This document shows positions 44,496 to 53,343 of a stretch of DNA of 64,000 nucleotides, piece after piece. Source of the stretch: Shewanella amazonensis SB2B. Lineage in GTDB: Bacteria > Pseudomonadota > Gammaproteobacteria > Enterobacterales > Shewanellaceae. The translations under genes were made by a program, and so were the position numbers. The stretch is from NCBI RefSeq assembly GCF_000015245.1, contig NC_008700.1:2734001-2798000 (forward strand), given 5' to 3'. Position 1 is the first letter of the stretch. Every line of letters begins with the position of its first letter. The notes under the pieces were generated by a model. That model made no database searches. It saw nothing but the letters and a program-made list of their open reading frames with translations, and was not told the DNA's origin.

Positions 44496-45170
44496 TTAAA
44501 AGGGCCACCAATCGCTGAGGAAGAACTGACTGAGCCAGCCCACCTGCTGCGAGTTGGCAAAGGTGCCAGTGCCACTGTATTGAATTCGCGCATTGGCGAC
44601 CCGGGTAGATACAACCGTGTTGTCGGTGGTGATGTCCTGAGGGCGGATAACCCCGGTGACCCGAATAAACTCGTCACCGTTGTTGATGCTTATCCACTTT
44701 TCTCCGCGAATAACCAGGTTGCCATTGGCCAGCACCTGAAGCACATGGGCAGAGATATTGCCCCTGAGACTGTTGCTCTGATCGGCGTCAGCCTCACGCT
44801 TGGTGTTCATGCTGTCGGAATACCCCAGACTCAGCGGATTACCACTGATGGTGACCGGGCCGCCGAGCGCCTGAATGGCATCCATGTTGAGGTCTGAACC
44901 CTTTTTGATTTCGTTGTTGGCACTCTTGGTTGCCTGGGTCGACTCTGTCAGCACCACGGTAATGATGTCCCCTACCCTGTGGGCGCGAATATCCGTGTAC
45001 AAACTTGCCGCCTGTGAGTCGAGGAAAATAGAGCCCGTAGGTTCCAATGCGACCGGAGGCTCTTCAGGCACCACAGGGGCATAGTAGGGATCGTCCGGAA
45101 TAGGTTTGTGTTCGGTACTGGCACATCCTGCGAGCACCAAGAGCGAACCAACCATAAGGTATCTGAGCAT
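44496..45170 (-). CDS. flgH: Flagellar L-ring lipoprotein FlgH
   Basis: This 224-residue outer-membrane lipoprotein forms the L ring. The lipobox LAGC places the lipidated cysteine at residue 16. Family sequence includes SLYTDIRAHRVGDIITVVLTEST and NLVIRGEKWISINNGDEFIRVTGVIRPQDI. The ATG at 45170 is preferred because GAGG is eight bases upstream; an ATG two codons earlier has poor spacing. Confidence 0.95.
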   Translation of the reverse strand: MLRYLMVGSLLVLAGCASTEHKPIPDDPYYAPVVPEEPPVALEPTGSIFLDSQAASLYTDIRAHRVGDIITVVLTESTQATKSANNEIKKGSDLNMDAIQALGGPVTISGNPLSLGYSDSMNTKREADADQSNSLRGNISAHVLQVLANGNLVIRGEKWISINNGDEFIRVTGVIRPQDITTDNTVVSTRVANARIQYSGTGTFANSQQVGWLSQFFLSDWWPF

Positions 45171-45182
45171 AACCATCGCCTC

Positions 45183-45971
45183 TTACAGATTCTGGTTAAC
45201 GTAGGCCAGCATCTGATCCACTGCTGAAATCACCTTGGAGTTCATTTCATAGATGCGCTGACTTTCGATGAGATTGACCAGCTCCTCGGTCACATTCACG
45301 TTGGAGGTTTCAAGTGCCCCCTGACGAATCGCCCCCATACCATCCAGTGAGGCTGTGCCCTGAATGGGCGTGCCGCTGGCACCGGTTTCCAGGTACAGGT
45401 TCTGACCTATAGGGTCGAGGCCGGAGGGATTGATAAAGTCAGACAGGGTCAGCTGCCCCACGATCTGGCTTTCTGCGGCACCCGGGGTTTTTACAGACAC
45501 TTCGCCTTCGGCAGACACAGTGATACTGGTGGCGTTATCGGGAATGGTGATGGCTGGCTGAAGCACATAACCAGAGCCAGGCGTCACTATCTGACCGGTA
45601 TCGTCCAGCGAGAACTGACCGTTACGGGTATAAGCTGTGGTGCCATCGGGTAACTGGATTTCAAAAAAGCCCGGGCCTTCAATCATCATGTCCAGCGCAT
45701 TATCCGTGGTCAGCATGTTGCCCTGGGTAAACATCTTTTGAGTTGCCACCACCTTGGTGCCGGCGCCTATATTCAGGCCATTGGGTAACTTGGTGTTGGA
45801 CGCGCTGATACCGCCTGCCTGATTCACAGTTTGATAGAGTAAATCTTCAAACACGGCGCGGCTTTTTTTGTAGCCGACGGTACTGGCGTTGGCGACGTTG
45901 TTGGATATCACGGCGATATCCGTTTGCTGAGCATCTAAGCCAGTTTTACTTATCCATAATGCGGGATGCAT
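45183..45971 (-). CDS. flgG: Distal rod protein FlgG
   Basis: This 262-residue rod protein begins MHPALWISKTGLDAQQTDIAVISNNVANAST and ends with the coiled hook-family motif (SNVNVTEELVNLIESQRIYEMNSKVISAVDQML). It forms the distal rod within the P and L rings. It follows flgF by 12 bases. Confidence 0.97.
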   Translation of the reverse strand: MHPALWISKTGLDAQQTDIAVISNNVANASTVGYKKSRAVFEDLLYQTVNQAGGISASNTKLPNGLNIGAGTKVVATQKMFTQGNMLTTDNALDMMIEGPGFFEIQLPDGTTAYTRNGQFSLDDTGQIVTPGSGYVLQPAITIPDNATSITVSAEGEVSVKTPGAAESQIVGQLTLSDFINPSGLDPIGQNLYLETGASGTPIQGTASLDGMGAIRQGALETSNVNVTEELVNLIESQRIYEMNSKVISAVDQMLAYVNQNL

Positions 45972-45983
45972 AATCCTGTCTCC

Positions 45984-46727
45984 TTAGCCAATACGTACGA
46001 GTTGGGCAGAAGCTTTATCGTTCTCTTCTGCGGTTTTCATCATTTTTACCTGCAGCTCAAACTGCCGCTGGATATCAATCAGGGCCACCATCTCTTCGAC
46101 GGGGTTGACGTTACTGCCTTCCACTGCACGGCTCTCCAGAGCCACGGTTTCATCCTGTGGCGCAGTCGTTCCGTTCATCATCCGAAACAGTCCATCGTCA
46201 CCGCGCATCAGGTTTTGATTGCCTGGATTGACCAGCTTTATCCGCGCCACTTCTTCCACCACTTCGGCAGTAGCCCCCTGAGGCCGTACCGTGATAGTGC
46301 CGTCCTGGGCAATTTCCACCTTGTCGATGGGCAGCGGCAGAACGATTGGGCCAGCATCGCCCATCACAGGACGCCCCTGTGAATTGGTCAGCAAACCGGT
46401 TTCGTCAAATTTCAGGCTACCGGCACGGGTATAGGCCTCGTTGCCATCGGCATCTTCCACCGCAATCCAGCCATCACCTTTCACGGCCACATCCAGATCC
46501 CGAGCAGTGCTGTTAATGGGACCGTGACGGAAACTGGCCTGGGGATTTTCGGTCATGGCGAATACCCGCGTGGGCAATCCCTCTCCAAAGGCTTGCATGG
46601 AGCGGGATTGCTCCAAATCGGCCTTGAAGCCATCGGTGTTGGCGTTGGCCAGGTTGTTGGCCCGAATGGAAAGCGAATTGAGATTCTGCTTGGCACCACT
46701 CATGGCGATATAGAGAAATTTGTCCAC
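45984..46727 (-). CDS. flgF: Proximal rod protein FlgF
   Basis: This 247-residue rod protein begins (M)DKFLYIAMSGAKQNLNSLSIRANNLANANTDGFK. The start is GTG at 46727 with GGAG six bases upstream, matching the family N-terminus; the longer frame starting at 46757 is rejected. A sigma-54 site lies 38 bases upstream, so flgF begins a flgFGHIJ(KL) transcript apart from flgBCDE. Confidence 0.95.
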   Translation of the reverse strand: MDKFLYIAMSGAKQNLNSLSIRANNLANANTDGFKADLEQSRSMQAFGEGLPTRVFAMTENPQASFRHGPINSTARDLDVAVKGDGWIAVEDADGNEAYTRAGSLKFDETGLLTNSQGRPVMGDAGPIVLPLPIDKVEIAQDGTITVRPQGATAEVVEEVARIKLVNPGNQNLMRGDDGLFRMMNGTTAPQDETVALESRAVEGSNVNPVEEMVALIDIQRQFELQVKMMKTAEENDKASAQLVRIG

Positions 46728-46764
46728 GCTGGGCTCCGTCAAAGATCTAGCATGCACTCACTAA

Positions 46765-46780
46765 AGCAAACTGCATGCCA
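46765..46780 (-). promoter_or_regulatory. Sigma-54 promoter for flgF
   Basis: The minus strand reads TGGCATG-CAGT-TTGCT. It is an almost perfect match in the 166-base gap between flgE and flgF. Confidence 0.85.
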
Positions 46781-46851
46781 ATTAACCAAGAGCGTGTCCT
46801 GCAAGGGCGGGGAAGGCAGAGATAAGAAGGATAAGGAGGACGTAAACAGGC

Positions 46852-46877
46852 AAAAAATTGCCGCCCGAAGGCGGCAA
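46852..46877 (-). terminator. Intrinsic terminator after flgE
   Basis: On the minus strand TTGCCGCC-TTCG-GGCGGCAA is followed by TTTTTT. The stable UUCG tetraloop and U-tract make this a strong terminator, 16 bases after the flgE stop. It isolates flgBCDE from flgF. Confidence 0.92.
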
Positions 46878-46893
46878 CCAAGGAGAGAAAATC

Positions 46894-48255
46894 TTAACGG
46901 ATCTGCAGAATGGTCTGCTGCAGCGTGTTATTCACTTCCAATGTACGGCTGTTGGCCTGGAAGTTACGCTGCGCTGAAATCAGGTCCACCAGCTCTGTGG
47001 TCAAATCCACGTTAGATTGTTCCAGCGCCGCCGAACGAATAGCGCCAAAAGTACCACTGTTGGCTTCACCGGCAAGGGCCGTACCCGAGGCCAGGCTTTC
47101 TTTCCAGGAAGTGTTACCCACCTGGGTCAATCCCTGCTCGTTGGCGAAACGCACCAAAGCAACGCGGCCAAGGGGCACTGTACTGCCATTGCTGTAGGCG
47201 GCTTTAATCAGGCCATCTTCACCTACTTCCACGTTGGTCAGGCGGCCCACAGTGGTACCATCCTGAGTCAGCTCGGTTACTTCAAAAGCAGAAGCGTACT
47301 GAGTCGGGTTGGCAAAGTTGATGGTCAATGTTTGGCTACCATCGGCGCCGGGTCCAAGAATACCGGCACCACCAATCCCCAGAGGTTCTGTGGTGATTAT
47401 GGCTGGGTTGGTGCCTGTATAAGTACCTGTGCTGTTAAAGGTCAGCACAGAACCAGTCCAGCCACCGGTAGTTTGCGCGGTTGCAGGTGTGTCTGGGACG
47501 CCATCACCGTCAGTATCCGTCTGGTAAGTACCTGCGCCACCACCCAGATTCACAGGCTGACCATCGAGTGCATAGTAAGCCACCCAGTTGTTTTCCCCTG
47601 TGTAGGCACCATCGTTTGGCCGTACAAAGTAGGTGGTCAAAATGTGTGGCTCACCCAGGGAGTCATAAATGGTCGACGAGGTAGAGTTGTTGAAGGTGGT
47701 TGGATCATCCGGATCAAAAGCCGCAGGGTCTTTGGTCTTTTCACCGGCGTTCAGGTTCATCTGAACCCCCACATTCTCAGTCATCACTGGGCTACCGGCA
47801 GTGTCAGGAATTTGAACCGGACGAGTGGTGGTCAAACTCACTGAGGTAGAGTTCCCGAATTTGTCCACCGGGAAGGTTTGCAGGAAGTTGCCTGCGGAAT
47901 CCACCAAGTAGTTGTTACTGTCTACCTTAAAAGCGCCGGCACGGGTAAAGCTGTAATCACGGGCCGAAGGGTCGGCGGAGGTCACAAAGAAACCGCCGCC
48001 GCTAATGGCCAAATCCAGCGCGTTGCTGGTGAATTGCAAACTGCCCTGATGGAACTGCTGTGCCACCTGGGTAGTGGTTACACCGCCACCCACCTGGGTT
48101 TTGCTGTTGGAAAATATCGACGCAGCATACACATCGGCAAACTCAGCACGTGACTCTTTAAAGCCCGTGGTGTTGACGTTGGCGATGTTGTTGGCTGTGG
48201 TGTTCAAATCTTTCTGGGCGGCAGCAATGCCACTGAGTGCGATATTGAAAGACAT
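46894..48255 (-). CDS. flgE: Flagellar hook protein FlgE
   Basis: This 453-residue protein has the hook/rod N-terminus (FNIALSGIAAAQKDLNTTANNIANVNTTGFKESRAEFADVYA) and C-terminus (AALEQSNVDLTTELVDLISAQRNFQANSRTLEVNNTLQQTILQIR). It polymerises into the hook; length is set by FliK. The middle region carries an Asp/Gly-rich DTDGDGVPDT stretch that resembles a calcium-binding loop. Confidence 0.97.
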   Translation of the reverse strand: MSFNIALSGIAAAQKDLNTTANNIANVNTTGFKESRAEFADVYAASIFSNSKTQVGGGVTTTQVAQQFHQGSLQFTSNALDLAISGGGFFVTSADPSARDYSFTRAGAFKVDSNNYLVDSAGNFLQTFPVDKFGNSTSVSLTTTRPVQIPDTAGSPVMTENVGVQMNLNAGEKTKDPAAFDPDDPTTFNNSTSSTIYDSLGEPHILTTYFVRPNDGAYTGENNWVAYYALDGQPVNLGGGAGTYQTDTDGDGVPDTPATAQTTGGWTGSVLTFNSTGTYTGTNPAIITTEPLGIGGAGILGPGADGSQTLTINFANPTQYASAFEVTELTQDGTTVGRLTNVEVGEDGLIKAAYSNGSTVPLGRVALVRFANEQGLTQVGNTSWKESLASGTALAGEANSGTFGAIRSAALEQSNVDLTTELVDLISAQRNFQANSRTLEVNNTLQQTILQIR

Positions 48256-48288
48256 AAGTCAGTTACCTCTTTAGTCTGGTTTTCTGGA

Positions 48289-49017
48289 TCAGCTCTCAGC
48301 CACAGCCAGAACATCCGATAGTTTAATGCCGCCAATGCCACGCAAATTCAGAATGGCGCCTGTTGCTGCTGTCCCAAGCGACACGCTGGTCACGTGGGCA
48401 TAAGTTGAAACCGGTAATTCCTCGGCCTTGCCATCGACCCGGCCACTGGCCTTGATGGTGTAAGTACCATCGGCAACGGGCTTGCCTTCCGCATCGAGGC
48501 CATCCCAATTCACATCGATGTTGCCGCCGTCACTGCCATCCACACTGAAGGTTTTCACCAACTGCCCCTTGTCATCTTCAATGCGCACCATGATTGTCTC
48601 GATGGGCTTGGAGGTGCTGATGACACCCTTTAGGTTGGGCTCTTCAGCAGATACATGGCCAGACGCCGATGGGATCAATACCTTCTGCCCAACCAGCCCT
48701 GATGCCTGCAGTGCCTGGCTGGAGGTCATCACGGTATTCAGATTCACAATGTGATCGTTCAGATTGGCGATACCGTCCACGGTAGAGAATGACGCCATCT
48801 GGGCAATCATCTGGTCGTTTTCCACCGGCTTGAACGGATCCTGCATCGACAACTGCTGCGACAAGAGGGCGAAAAAATCCTCTTGAGTCAATTCCTGCTT
48901 TTTAGCCTCTGGCACTGCCTCTTTGGTCTGCAACCTGACACTGTCCAGAAAGGGATTTCCCGTGCTCTGGGTTGACTGGGCCGCCGATGCCTGACTGATA
49001 GAGTTAAGAAAACTCAC
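48289..49017 (-). CDS. flgD: Hook assembly scaffold FlgD
   Basis: This 242-residue protein caps the growing hook. The N-terminal motif (LTQEDFFALLSQQLSMQDPFKPVENDQMIAQMASFSTVDGIANLN) and C-terminal FlgD Ig-like and tudor-like parts (WDGLDAEGKPVADGTYTIKA) are present. It starts with GTG, with GGAGG six bases upstream. Confidence 0.96.
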   Translation of the reverse strand: MSFLNSISQASAAQSTQSTGNPFLDSVRLQTKEAVPEAKKQELTQEDFFALLSQQLSMQDPFKPVENDQMIAQMASFSTVDGIANLNDHIVNLNTVMTSSQALQASGLVGQKVLIPSASGHVSAEEPNLKGVISTSKPIETIMVRIEDDKGQLVKTFSVDGSDGGNIDVNWDGLDAEGKPVADGTYTIKASGRVDGKAEELPVSTYAHVTSVSLGTAATGAILNLRGIGGIKLSDVLAVAES

Positions 49018-49043
49018 GGCTTACCTCCTTAGCGCCACATCCG

Positions 49044-49457
49044 TTATTTGCCCATTCTCAAAGTCTGCATCAGCATACTCTTGGCGGTATCGGCCACCTG
49101 GACATTCATTTGATACGAACGCGAAGCGGAAATCATGTCGGCCATTTCTTCCATCACGTTCACATTGGGTTTGTAAATAAAGCCATCGGCATCCGCCATG
49201 GGATGGTCCGGGTTGTATTCTTTTTGCAGCGGCTTATCACTTTCGACTATGCCTTTGACATTCACCCCACGGGCAGATTGCTGCTGGCTGGCTTTGGCAA
49301 GTTCAGCCTCAAACACAGGATGACGCGCCCGGTAGGTTTTATCGACGCTGCTGGACACTGAATCTGCGTTGGCAATGTTGCTGGCGGTGGTATTGAGGCG
49401 AACCGATTGCGCACTCATCCCGGAGCCAGACACATTGAAGATATTAAACAAGCTCAT
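49044..49457 (-). CDS. flgC: Proximal rod protein FlgC
   Basis: This 137-residue rod protein begins LFNIFNVSGSGMSAQSVRLNTTASNIANADSVSSS and ends VNVMEEMADMISASRSYQMNVQVADTAKSMLMQTLRMG. It follows flgB by 2 bases. Confidence 0.97.
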   Translation of the reverse strand: MSLFNIFNVSGSGMSAQSVRLNTTASNIANADSVSSSVDKTYRARHPVFEAELAKASQQQSARGVNVKGIVESDKPLQKEYNPDHPMADADGFIYKPNVNVMEEMADMISASRSYQMNVQVADTAKSMLMQTLRMGK

Positions 49458-49459
49458 TG

Positions 49460-49858
49460 TCAGTCTCCTTTAATAGCCTTTTTCATACCGTTGAACTTGC
49501 CTTCCAGAAAGCCCAGCGACATCTGATATTCGAGCGCATTCTGCATAAAGGCAGACTGTTCCTGCTGAATATCCACCGTGTTACCATCACCGGTGTCGGG
49601 CTGATTGGGAACACGAAACTGCACGTGCTGCCGGCTCAATGCTTGCAAGTCAAAATGCCCTTCACTGGTTTGGGCCATTTGCATGCCACGCTGCTGGCTG
49701 CGTGCCGCTTGCAGCGCATCGGCAAAGTTCACATCCCGTGCTTTATAATGGGGGGTATCGGCGTTGGCGATATTGCTTGAGAGGACTTCTGCCCGCTCTG
49801 CTCTGATGCCAAGGGTAAATTGATGCACCCCGAGCGCCTTATCGAAACTGATCGCCAT
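49460..49858 (-). CDS. flgB: Proximal rod protein FlgB
   Basis: This 132-residue rod protein begins MAISFDKALGVHQFTLGIRAERAEVLSSNIANADTPHYKARD. The ATG at 49858 keeps the family N-terminus; the longer frame runs through the promoter region and the cheR terminator and is rejected. A sigma-54 site lies 34 bases upstream. It is the first gene of flgBCDE. Confidence 0.96.
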   Translation of the reverse strand: MAISFDKALGVHQFTLGIRAERAEVLSSNIANADTPHYKARDVNFADALQAARSQQRGMQMAQTSEGHFDLQALSRQHVQFRVPNQPDTGDGNTVDIQQEQSAFMQNALEYQMSLGFLEGKFNGMKKAIKGD

Positions 49859-49891
49859 AAAATTGCCTCCACACCATGATGTCAGATGAAA

Positions 49892-49907
49892 AGCAATTCG
49901 TGTGCCA
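49892..49907 (-). promoter_or_regulatory. Sigma-54 promoter for flgBCDE
   Basis: The minus strand reads TGGCACA-CGAA-TTGCT, nearly identical to consensus. It lies 34 bases before the flgB ATG. Confidence 0.9.
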
Positions 49908-49940
49908 AATCTGGGACGTTCCCCCTTACAAATGACAGAC

Positions 49941-49978
49941 AACAAAAAAGCCGACTTAGCAATGTCGGCTTTTTTGTT
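49941..49978. terminator. Intrinsic terminator after cheR
   Basis: AACAAAAAAGCCGAC and GTCGGCTTTTTTGTT form a 15-bp stem around an 8-base loop, with a T run on the minus strand. It follows the cheR stop at 50000. Confidence 0.9.
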
Positions 49979-49999
49979 TTTATTCATTAGGTTATTTGG

Positions 50000-50833
50000 C
50001 TATGTCTTCTTCTGGTAGTAAATACCCGGGTTGCAGCGCACCATGTCAAATTCATCGGTCAAACCAGCAATAGACTCGGAAGCGCCAAGAAACAAGATGC
50101 CCTTGGGATTGAGAGCGGCAGCAAATTGCCGCAGTATTTTTGCCTTTGCCTCAGGGGCAAAGTAAATGAGCACGTTACGGCAAAAGATGATGTCAAACTT
50201 ACCAAGCAAGGCATAGCTTTCCAACAGGTTATGTGCCCGGAAACTCACCATGCGCCGCACATTGTCTTTTACCCGCATATTGCCGCTTGGCAGGGTGTCG
50301 AAAAACGCTCTTTTTCGTTCATCCGATAAGCCCCGTCCCAGCGCCAGGCCATCGTACTCGGCCTGTTTACAACGCTCCAGCATCGAGGGGGATAAATCCG
50401 TTGCCTGAATTGACGCGCCAGCGGGTAAGCCGCCCGGACGTTTTTGCTGATATTCCAAAATCGTCATGGCCAGCGAATAAGGCTCTTGCCCGGAAGAACA
50501 GGCGGCAGACCAAATTTTCAGCGGCCTGCCAAGCTTGGCATAGTCTGGCAGCAGCGCATTGGCGAGCAATTCGAAGGGGTATTTATCACGAAACCACAGG
50601 GTTTCGTTTGTGGTCATGGCATCAATGACCTCGGCGCGCAGTTGCCGCTCTGTGGGTTTCATTGAATGTTTAACCACTTCAGATAATGAAGGCAGGTTGT
50701 ATTTGCCCATCAGAGGCGCAAGGCGGCTGCGGACCAGATACTGCTTGTTTTCGCCAAGCACTATGCCGCTGTGTTGTTCAAGGAACAACCTGAATTGATT
50801 ATATTCCGCTTCAGCCAGTGATTTGTCTGACAC
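50000..50833 (-). CDS. cheR: Chemoreceptor methyltransferase CheR
   Basis: This 277-residue protein methylates MCP glutamates using S-adenosylmethionine. It has the N-terminal CheR helical domain and the methyltransferase fold (IWSAACSSGQEPYSLAM; IQATDLSPSMLERCKQAEY; FDIIFCRNVLIYF). The start is GTG at 50833. It lies after cheV and outside the main che operon, as in Vibrio and Shewanella. Confidence 0.96.
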   Translation of the reverse strand: MSDKSLAEAEYNQFRLFLEQHSGIVLGENKQYLVRSRLAPLMGKYNLPSLSEVVKHSMKPTERQLRAEVIDAMTTNETLWFRDKYPFELLANALLPDYAKLGRPLKIWSAACSSGQEPYSLAMTILEYQQKRPGGLPAGASIQATDLSPSMLERCKQAEYDGLALGRGLSDERKRAFFDTLPSGNMRVKDNVRRMVSFRAHNLLESYALLGKFDIIFCRNVLIYFAPEAKAKILRQFAAALNPKGILFLGASESIAGLTDEFDMVRCNPGIYYQKKT

Positions 50834-50993
50834 CGTTTCTCATCCTGCACCTGATAGAGAAAATTAACTCAATAACTGGTTAACCTTCTGATTTTATTCC
50901 CCAAAAATAAGCGCTGCTTTATACATTATCCAGTGACTGAATACAAGCGCCCTTGGAGGAGTATAACCCCGCCCAAGGGGAATGCCATCCTGC

Positions 50994-51914
50994 TCAAAGA
51001 CTCAGATGCTTGTTCACGGCCGCGGCCAGTTCGTCAGGGTTGAACTTGGCAATAAAGTCATTGGCACCCACTTTCTGAACCATCGCCTGATTAAACACGC
51101 CGCTCAGCGACGTGTGTAAAATCACCTTGATGTCTTTGAGTTTGGGATCATCACGGATTTCGGCGGTCAGGGTGTAACCGTCCATTTCCGGCATCTCGAT
51201 ATCGGAGATAATCAGCGGGATCTCGTGAGCCACGTTGGTCATTTCCGCCGAAATGGCTTTCAGTTTTTCCAGTGCTTCACGGCCATCTTTTGCCGTATCA
51301 ATCTGCAGCTCGAGAGAGGTGAGCGCACGGATGATTTGCTTGCGGGCCACGGCAGAGTCATCAATCACCATAATGTGGAAGTGCTGCCCACGATCAATGG
51401 TTAACTGTGCGTCAGTGTCTTCACTGATAGCAGTACGGACCGGACTGATTTCATCAAGAATTTTTTCAACGTCCAGGATTTCAACCAGCTCTCCATCAAT
51501 CTCAGTGACCGCTGTTAAATAGGAGTAGCGACCCGCCCCCTGGGGCGGCGGCATTATGGCTTCCCAGTTCATGTTGATGATGCGCTCGACTGAATTCACC
51601 AAAAAACCCTGAACACTGCGATTATATTCAGAGATAATAATAAAGCAGTTTTGAATGTTCTCTATGGGTTTGCCACCGGTGGCCGCGCTGAGGTCAATCA
51701 CAGAAATGGTGGTTCCACGAATATGGGCCACACCGCGCACGAAAGGATTGAGCTTGGGTAATCCGGTCAGGGGGGGGCACTGCAATACTTCTTTTACTTT
51801 AAAGACGTTAATACCGAAGCGCTGACGGCCGTTCAGCTTGAACAGCAGCAGCTCCAATCGGTTTTGCCCCACCAGTTGGGTACGCTTGTTGACTGACTCA
51901 AGAATGCTCGACAT
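50994..51914 (-). CDS. cheV: Chemotaxis coupling protein CheV
   Basis: This 306-residue protein fuses an N-terminal CheW domain (LLLFKLNGRQRFGINVFKVKEVLQCPPLTGLP) to a C-terminal receiver (IMVIDDSAVARKQIIRAL; LIISDIEMPEMDG; FIAKFNPDEL). It couples receptors to CheA and is thought to tune adaptation when phosphorylated. It lies upstream of cheR and is divergent from flgA. The 160-base cheV-cheR gap has a short GC-rich stem near 50950-50982 but no clear U-tract. Confidence 0.95.
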   Translation of the reverse strand: MSSILESVNKRTQLVGQNRLELLLFKLNGRQRFGINVFKVKEVLQCPPLTGLPKLNPFVRGVAHIRGTTISVIDLSAATGGKPIENIQNCFIIISEYNRSVQGFLVNSVERIINMNWEAIMPPPQGAGRYSYLTAVTEIDGELVEILDVEKILDEISPVRTAISEDTDAQLTIDRGQHFHIMVIDDSAVARKQIIRALTSLELQIDTAKDGREALEKLKAISAEMTNVAHEIPLIISDIEMPEMDGYTLTAEIRDDPKLKDIKVILHTSLSGVFNQAMVQKVGANDFIAKFNPDELAAAVNKHLSL

Positions 51915-51966
51915 AAGTTCGCCTTAGTGGTCTTGATGGAATGACGCCCCGAACACCTCGGAGCAT

Positions 51967-51982
51967 AGGCATGTAACTTGCT
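51967..51982 (+). promoter_or_regulatory. Sigma-54 promoter for flgA
   Basis: The plus strand reads AGGCATG-TAAC-TTGCT with correct spacing. It lies 136 bases before the flgA ATG, in the divergent cheV-flgA gap. Confidence 0.7.
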
Positions 51983-52117
51983 TTTGTTATTGTCACCGAC
52001 AACCCTTGCCCCAACTTCGTCAAACTTCTGACGGCCCGTCTAAGCGCTTGGACGAGGTACTTTGGTGCTGAATGAAAGTATAGGTGTAATCTGGCGCCAC
52101 ACGCTAGTCTGTTCATT

Positions 52118-52825
52118 ATGAAAGTAAAGTTAGCACAAGTTTTGGTGATTCTGACGTTGTTACCCAGGGTATCAATCGCAGAAGAACCTCATACCCCGAG
52201 TATATCGGCCATCGCATCGGCGGCTGAAGCCGTGGTTATTGAAAAAATTGATGCACCGGCCAATGCCAAAATCAGCGTACAAGCCCAAAGCCTGGAAAGC
52301 CGAGGTAATCTGCCTCGATGTGAAGGACCTGTATCAGCAAGACTTGCCACCGACAGACCTATTTCCCGAAACAATACGGTGCGCATCAGCTGTGTTAGCC
52401 CGGATCTGGACTATCCTTGGCAGATGTACCTTTCAGTACGCGCAGAAGTGCTTTTCCCTGTGGTGGTGGCTAAACGCCCGCTCGGTAATGGTGATTTACT
52501 GGACGCAGAGAGCATAGAAGTCAGATATGTCGACAAAACACTGCTGCGTGGCCAACAGTTTTCGCACTTACAGCCCCTCTATGGGTCTCGGGTGAAGCGC
52601 CGGATCCCTCAGGACGCCCCCATTTTTGCCGACAACCTGTGTTTTGTGTGCAAGGGAGATGCAGTAACCATATACGCAAAATCGGCCAGCTTTGAGATAA
52701 AAACCCAGGGAGAGGCCTTGGCCGATGGAAACGAAGGCGATAGGATTAGGATTAAAAATATCAATTCAGACAGGGTATTAGAGGCTACTGTCATTGGCGT
52801 TGGCGAAGTGGAAGTCAAAATGTAA
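52118..52825 (+). CDS. flgA: P-ring assembly chaperone FlgA
   Basis: This 235-residue periplasmic protein has a signal peptide (about residues 1-21, ending RVSIA/E) and a C-terminal SAF-type domain (VVVAKRPLGNGDLLDAESIEVRYVD...). FlgA helps FlgI form the P ring. It is transcribed away from cheV; flgM follows with its own promoter. Confidence 0.93.
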   Translation: MKVKLAQVLVILTLLPRVSIAEEPHTPSISAIASAAEAVVIEKIDAPANAKISVQAQSLESRGNLPRCEGPVSARLATDRPISRNNTVRISCVSPDLDYPWQMYLSVRAEVLFPVVVAKRPLGNGDLLDAESIEVRYVDKTLLRGQQFSHLQPLYGSRVKRRIPQDAPIFADNLCFVCKGDAVTIYAKSASFEIKTQGEALADGNEGDRIRIKNINSDRVLEATVIGVGEVEVKM

Positions 52826-52832
52826 AATACCC

Positions 52833-52859
52833 TAAAGCTTTGCTGGCTGCGGCCGATAA
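52833..52859 (+). promoter_or_regulatory. Sigma-28 promoter for flgM
   Basis: The plus strand reads TAAAGCTT-N11-GCCGATAA, matching the -10 consensus completely and the -35 in seven of eight bases. It begins 8 bases after the flgA stop. Confidence 0.92.
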
Positions 52860-52899
52860 TAATCACAAGAAACCCAAATCCGTGACACTGGAGCCCGAA

Positions 52900-53235
52900 A
52901 TGGCCATCGAATTACCCAAAAACAATGCCGCGTCCAACCGCGTCGGCAACACCAGCAGTCCACTGACCAGTGCCCGCACTGCCCAGGCATCGGCAGCTCA
53001 AACCGCGCAGCCACAGGTACCTCAAAAGGCCGACTCGGTGATGATCACCAGTCAGGCTCAGCAATTGCAAAGCGTGCAGTCAAAGCTGTCTTCTCTGCCT
53101 GAAGTTGACCAAAAGAAAGTGGCCGAAATCAAGCAAGCCATAGCGGAAGGGCGTTATAAAATTGACCCTGAGAAGCTCGCGGCCAATATCGCCAGCTTTG
53201 AAGCAGAATTACAGGAATTGGGCCGCGACGCCTGA
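52900..53235 (+). CDS. flgM: Anti-sigma-28 factor FlgM
   Basis: This 111-residue protein inhibits FliA until it is exported through the finished hook. The C-terminal half (MITSQAQQLQSVQSKLSSLPEVDQKKVAEIKQAIAEGRYKIDPEKLAANIASFE) is the sigma-binding FlgM domain. The ATG at 52900 has GGAG six bases upstream. It has its own sigma-28 promoter, giving negative feedback. Confidence 0.95.
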   Translation: MAIELPKNNAASNRVGNTSSPLTSARTAQASAAQTAQPQVPQKADSVMITSQAQQLQSVQSKLSSLPEVDQKKVAEIKQAIAEGRYKIDPEKLAANIASFEAELQELGRDA

Positions 53236-53261
53236 TTTTCAGCACGGATTGGGAAACATCC

Positions 53262-53293
53262 AAAGCCGGCCATTTGATTATGGCCGGCTTTTT
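53262..53293 (+). terminator. Intrinsic terminator between flgM and flgN
   Basis: AAAGCCGGCCA and TGGCCGGCTTT form a perfect 11-bp stem with an 8-base loop, then TT. It lies 26 bases after the flgM stop and 51 bases before flgN, so it should reduce flgN transcription from the flgM promoter. Confidence 0.85.
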
Positions 53294-53343
53294 GCATTCA
53301 TTTATTACTACCCCTGATGTCAATAAAACCGGGATGCAACACC

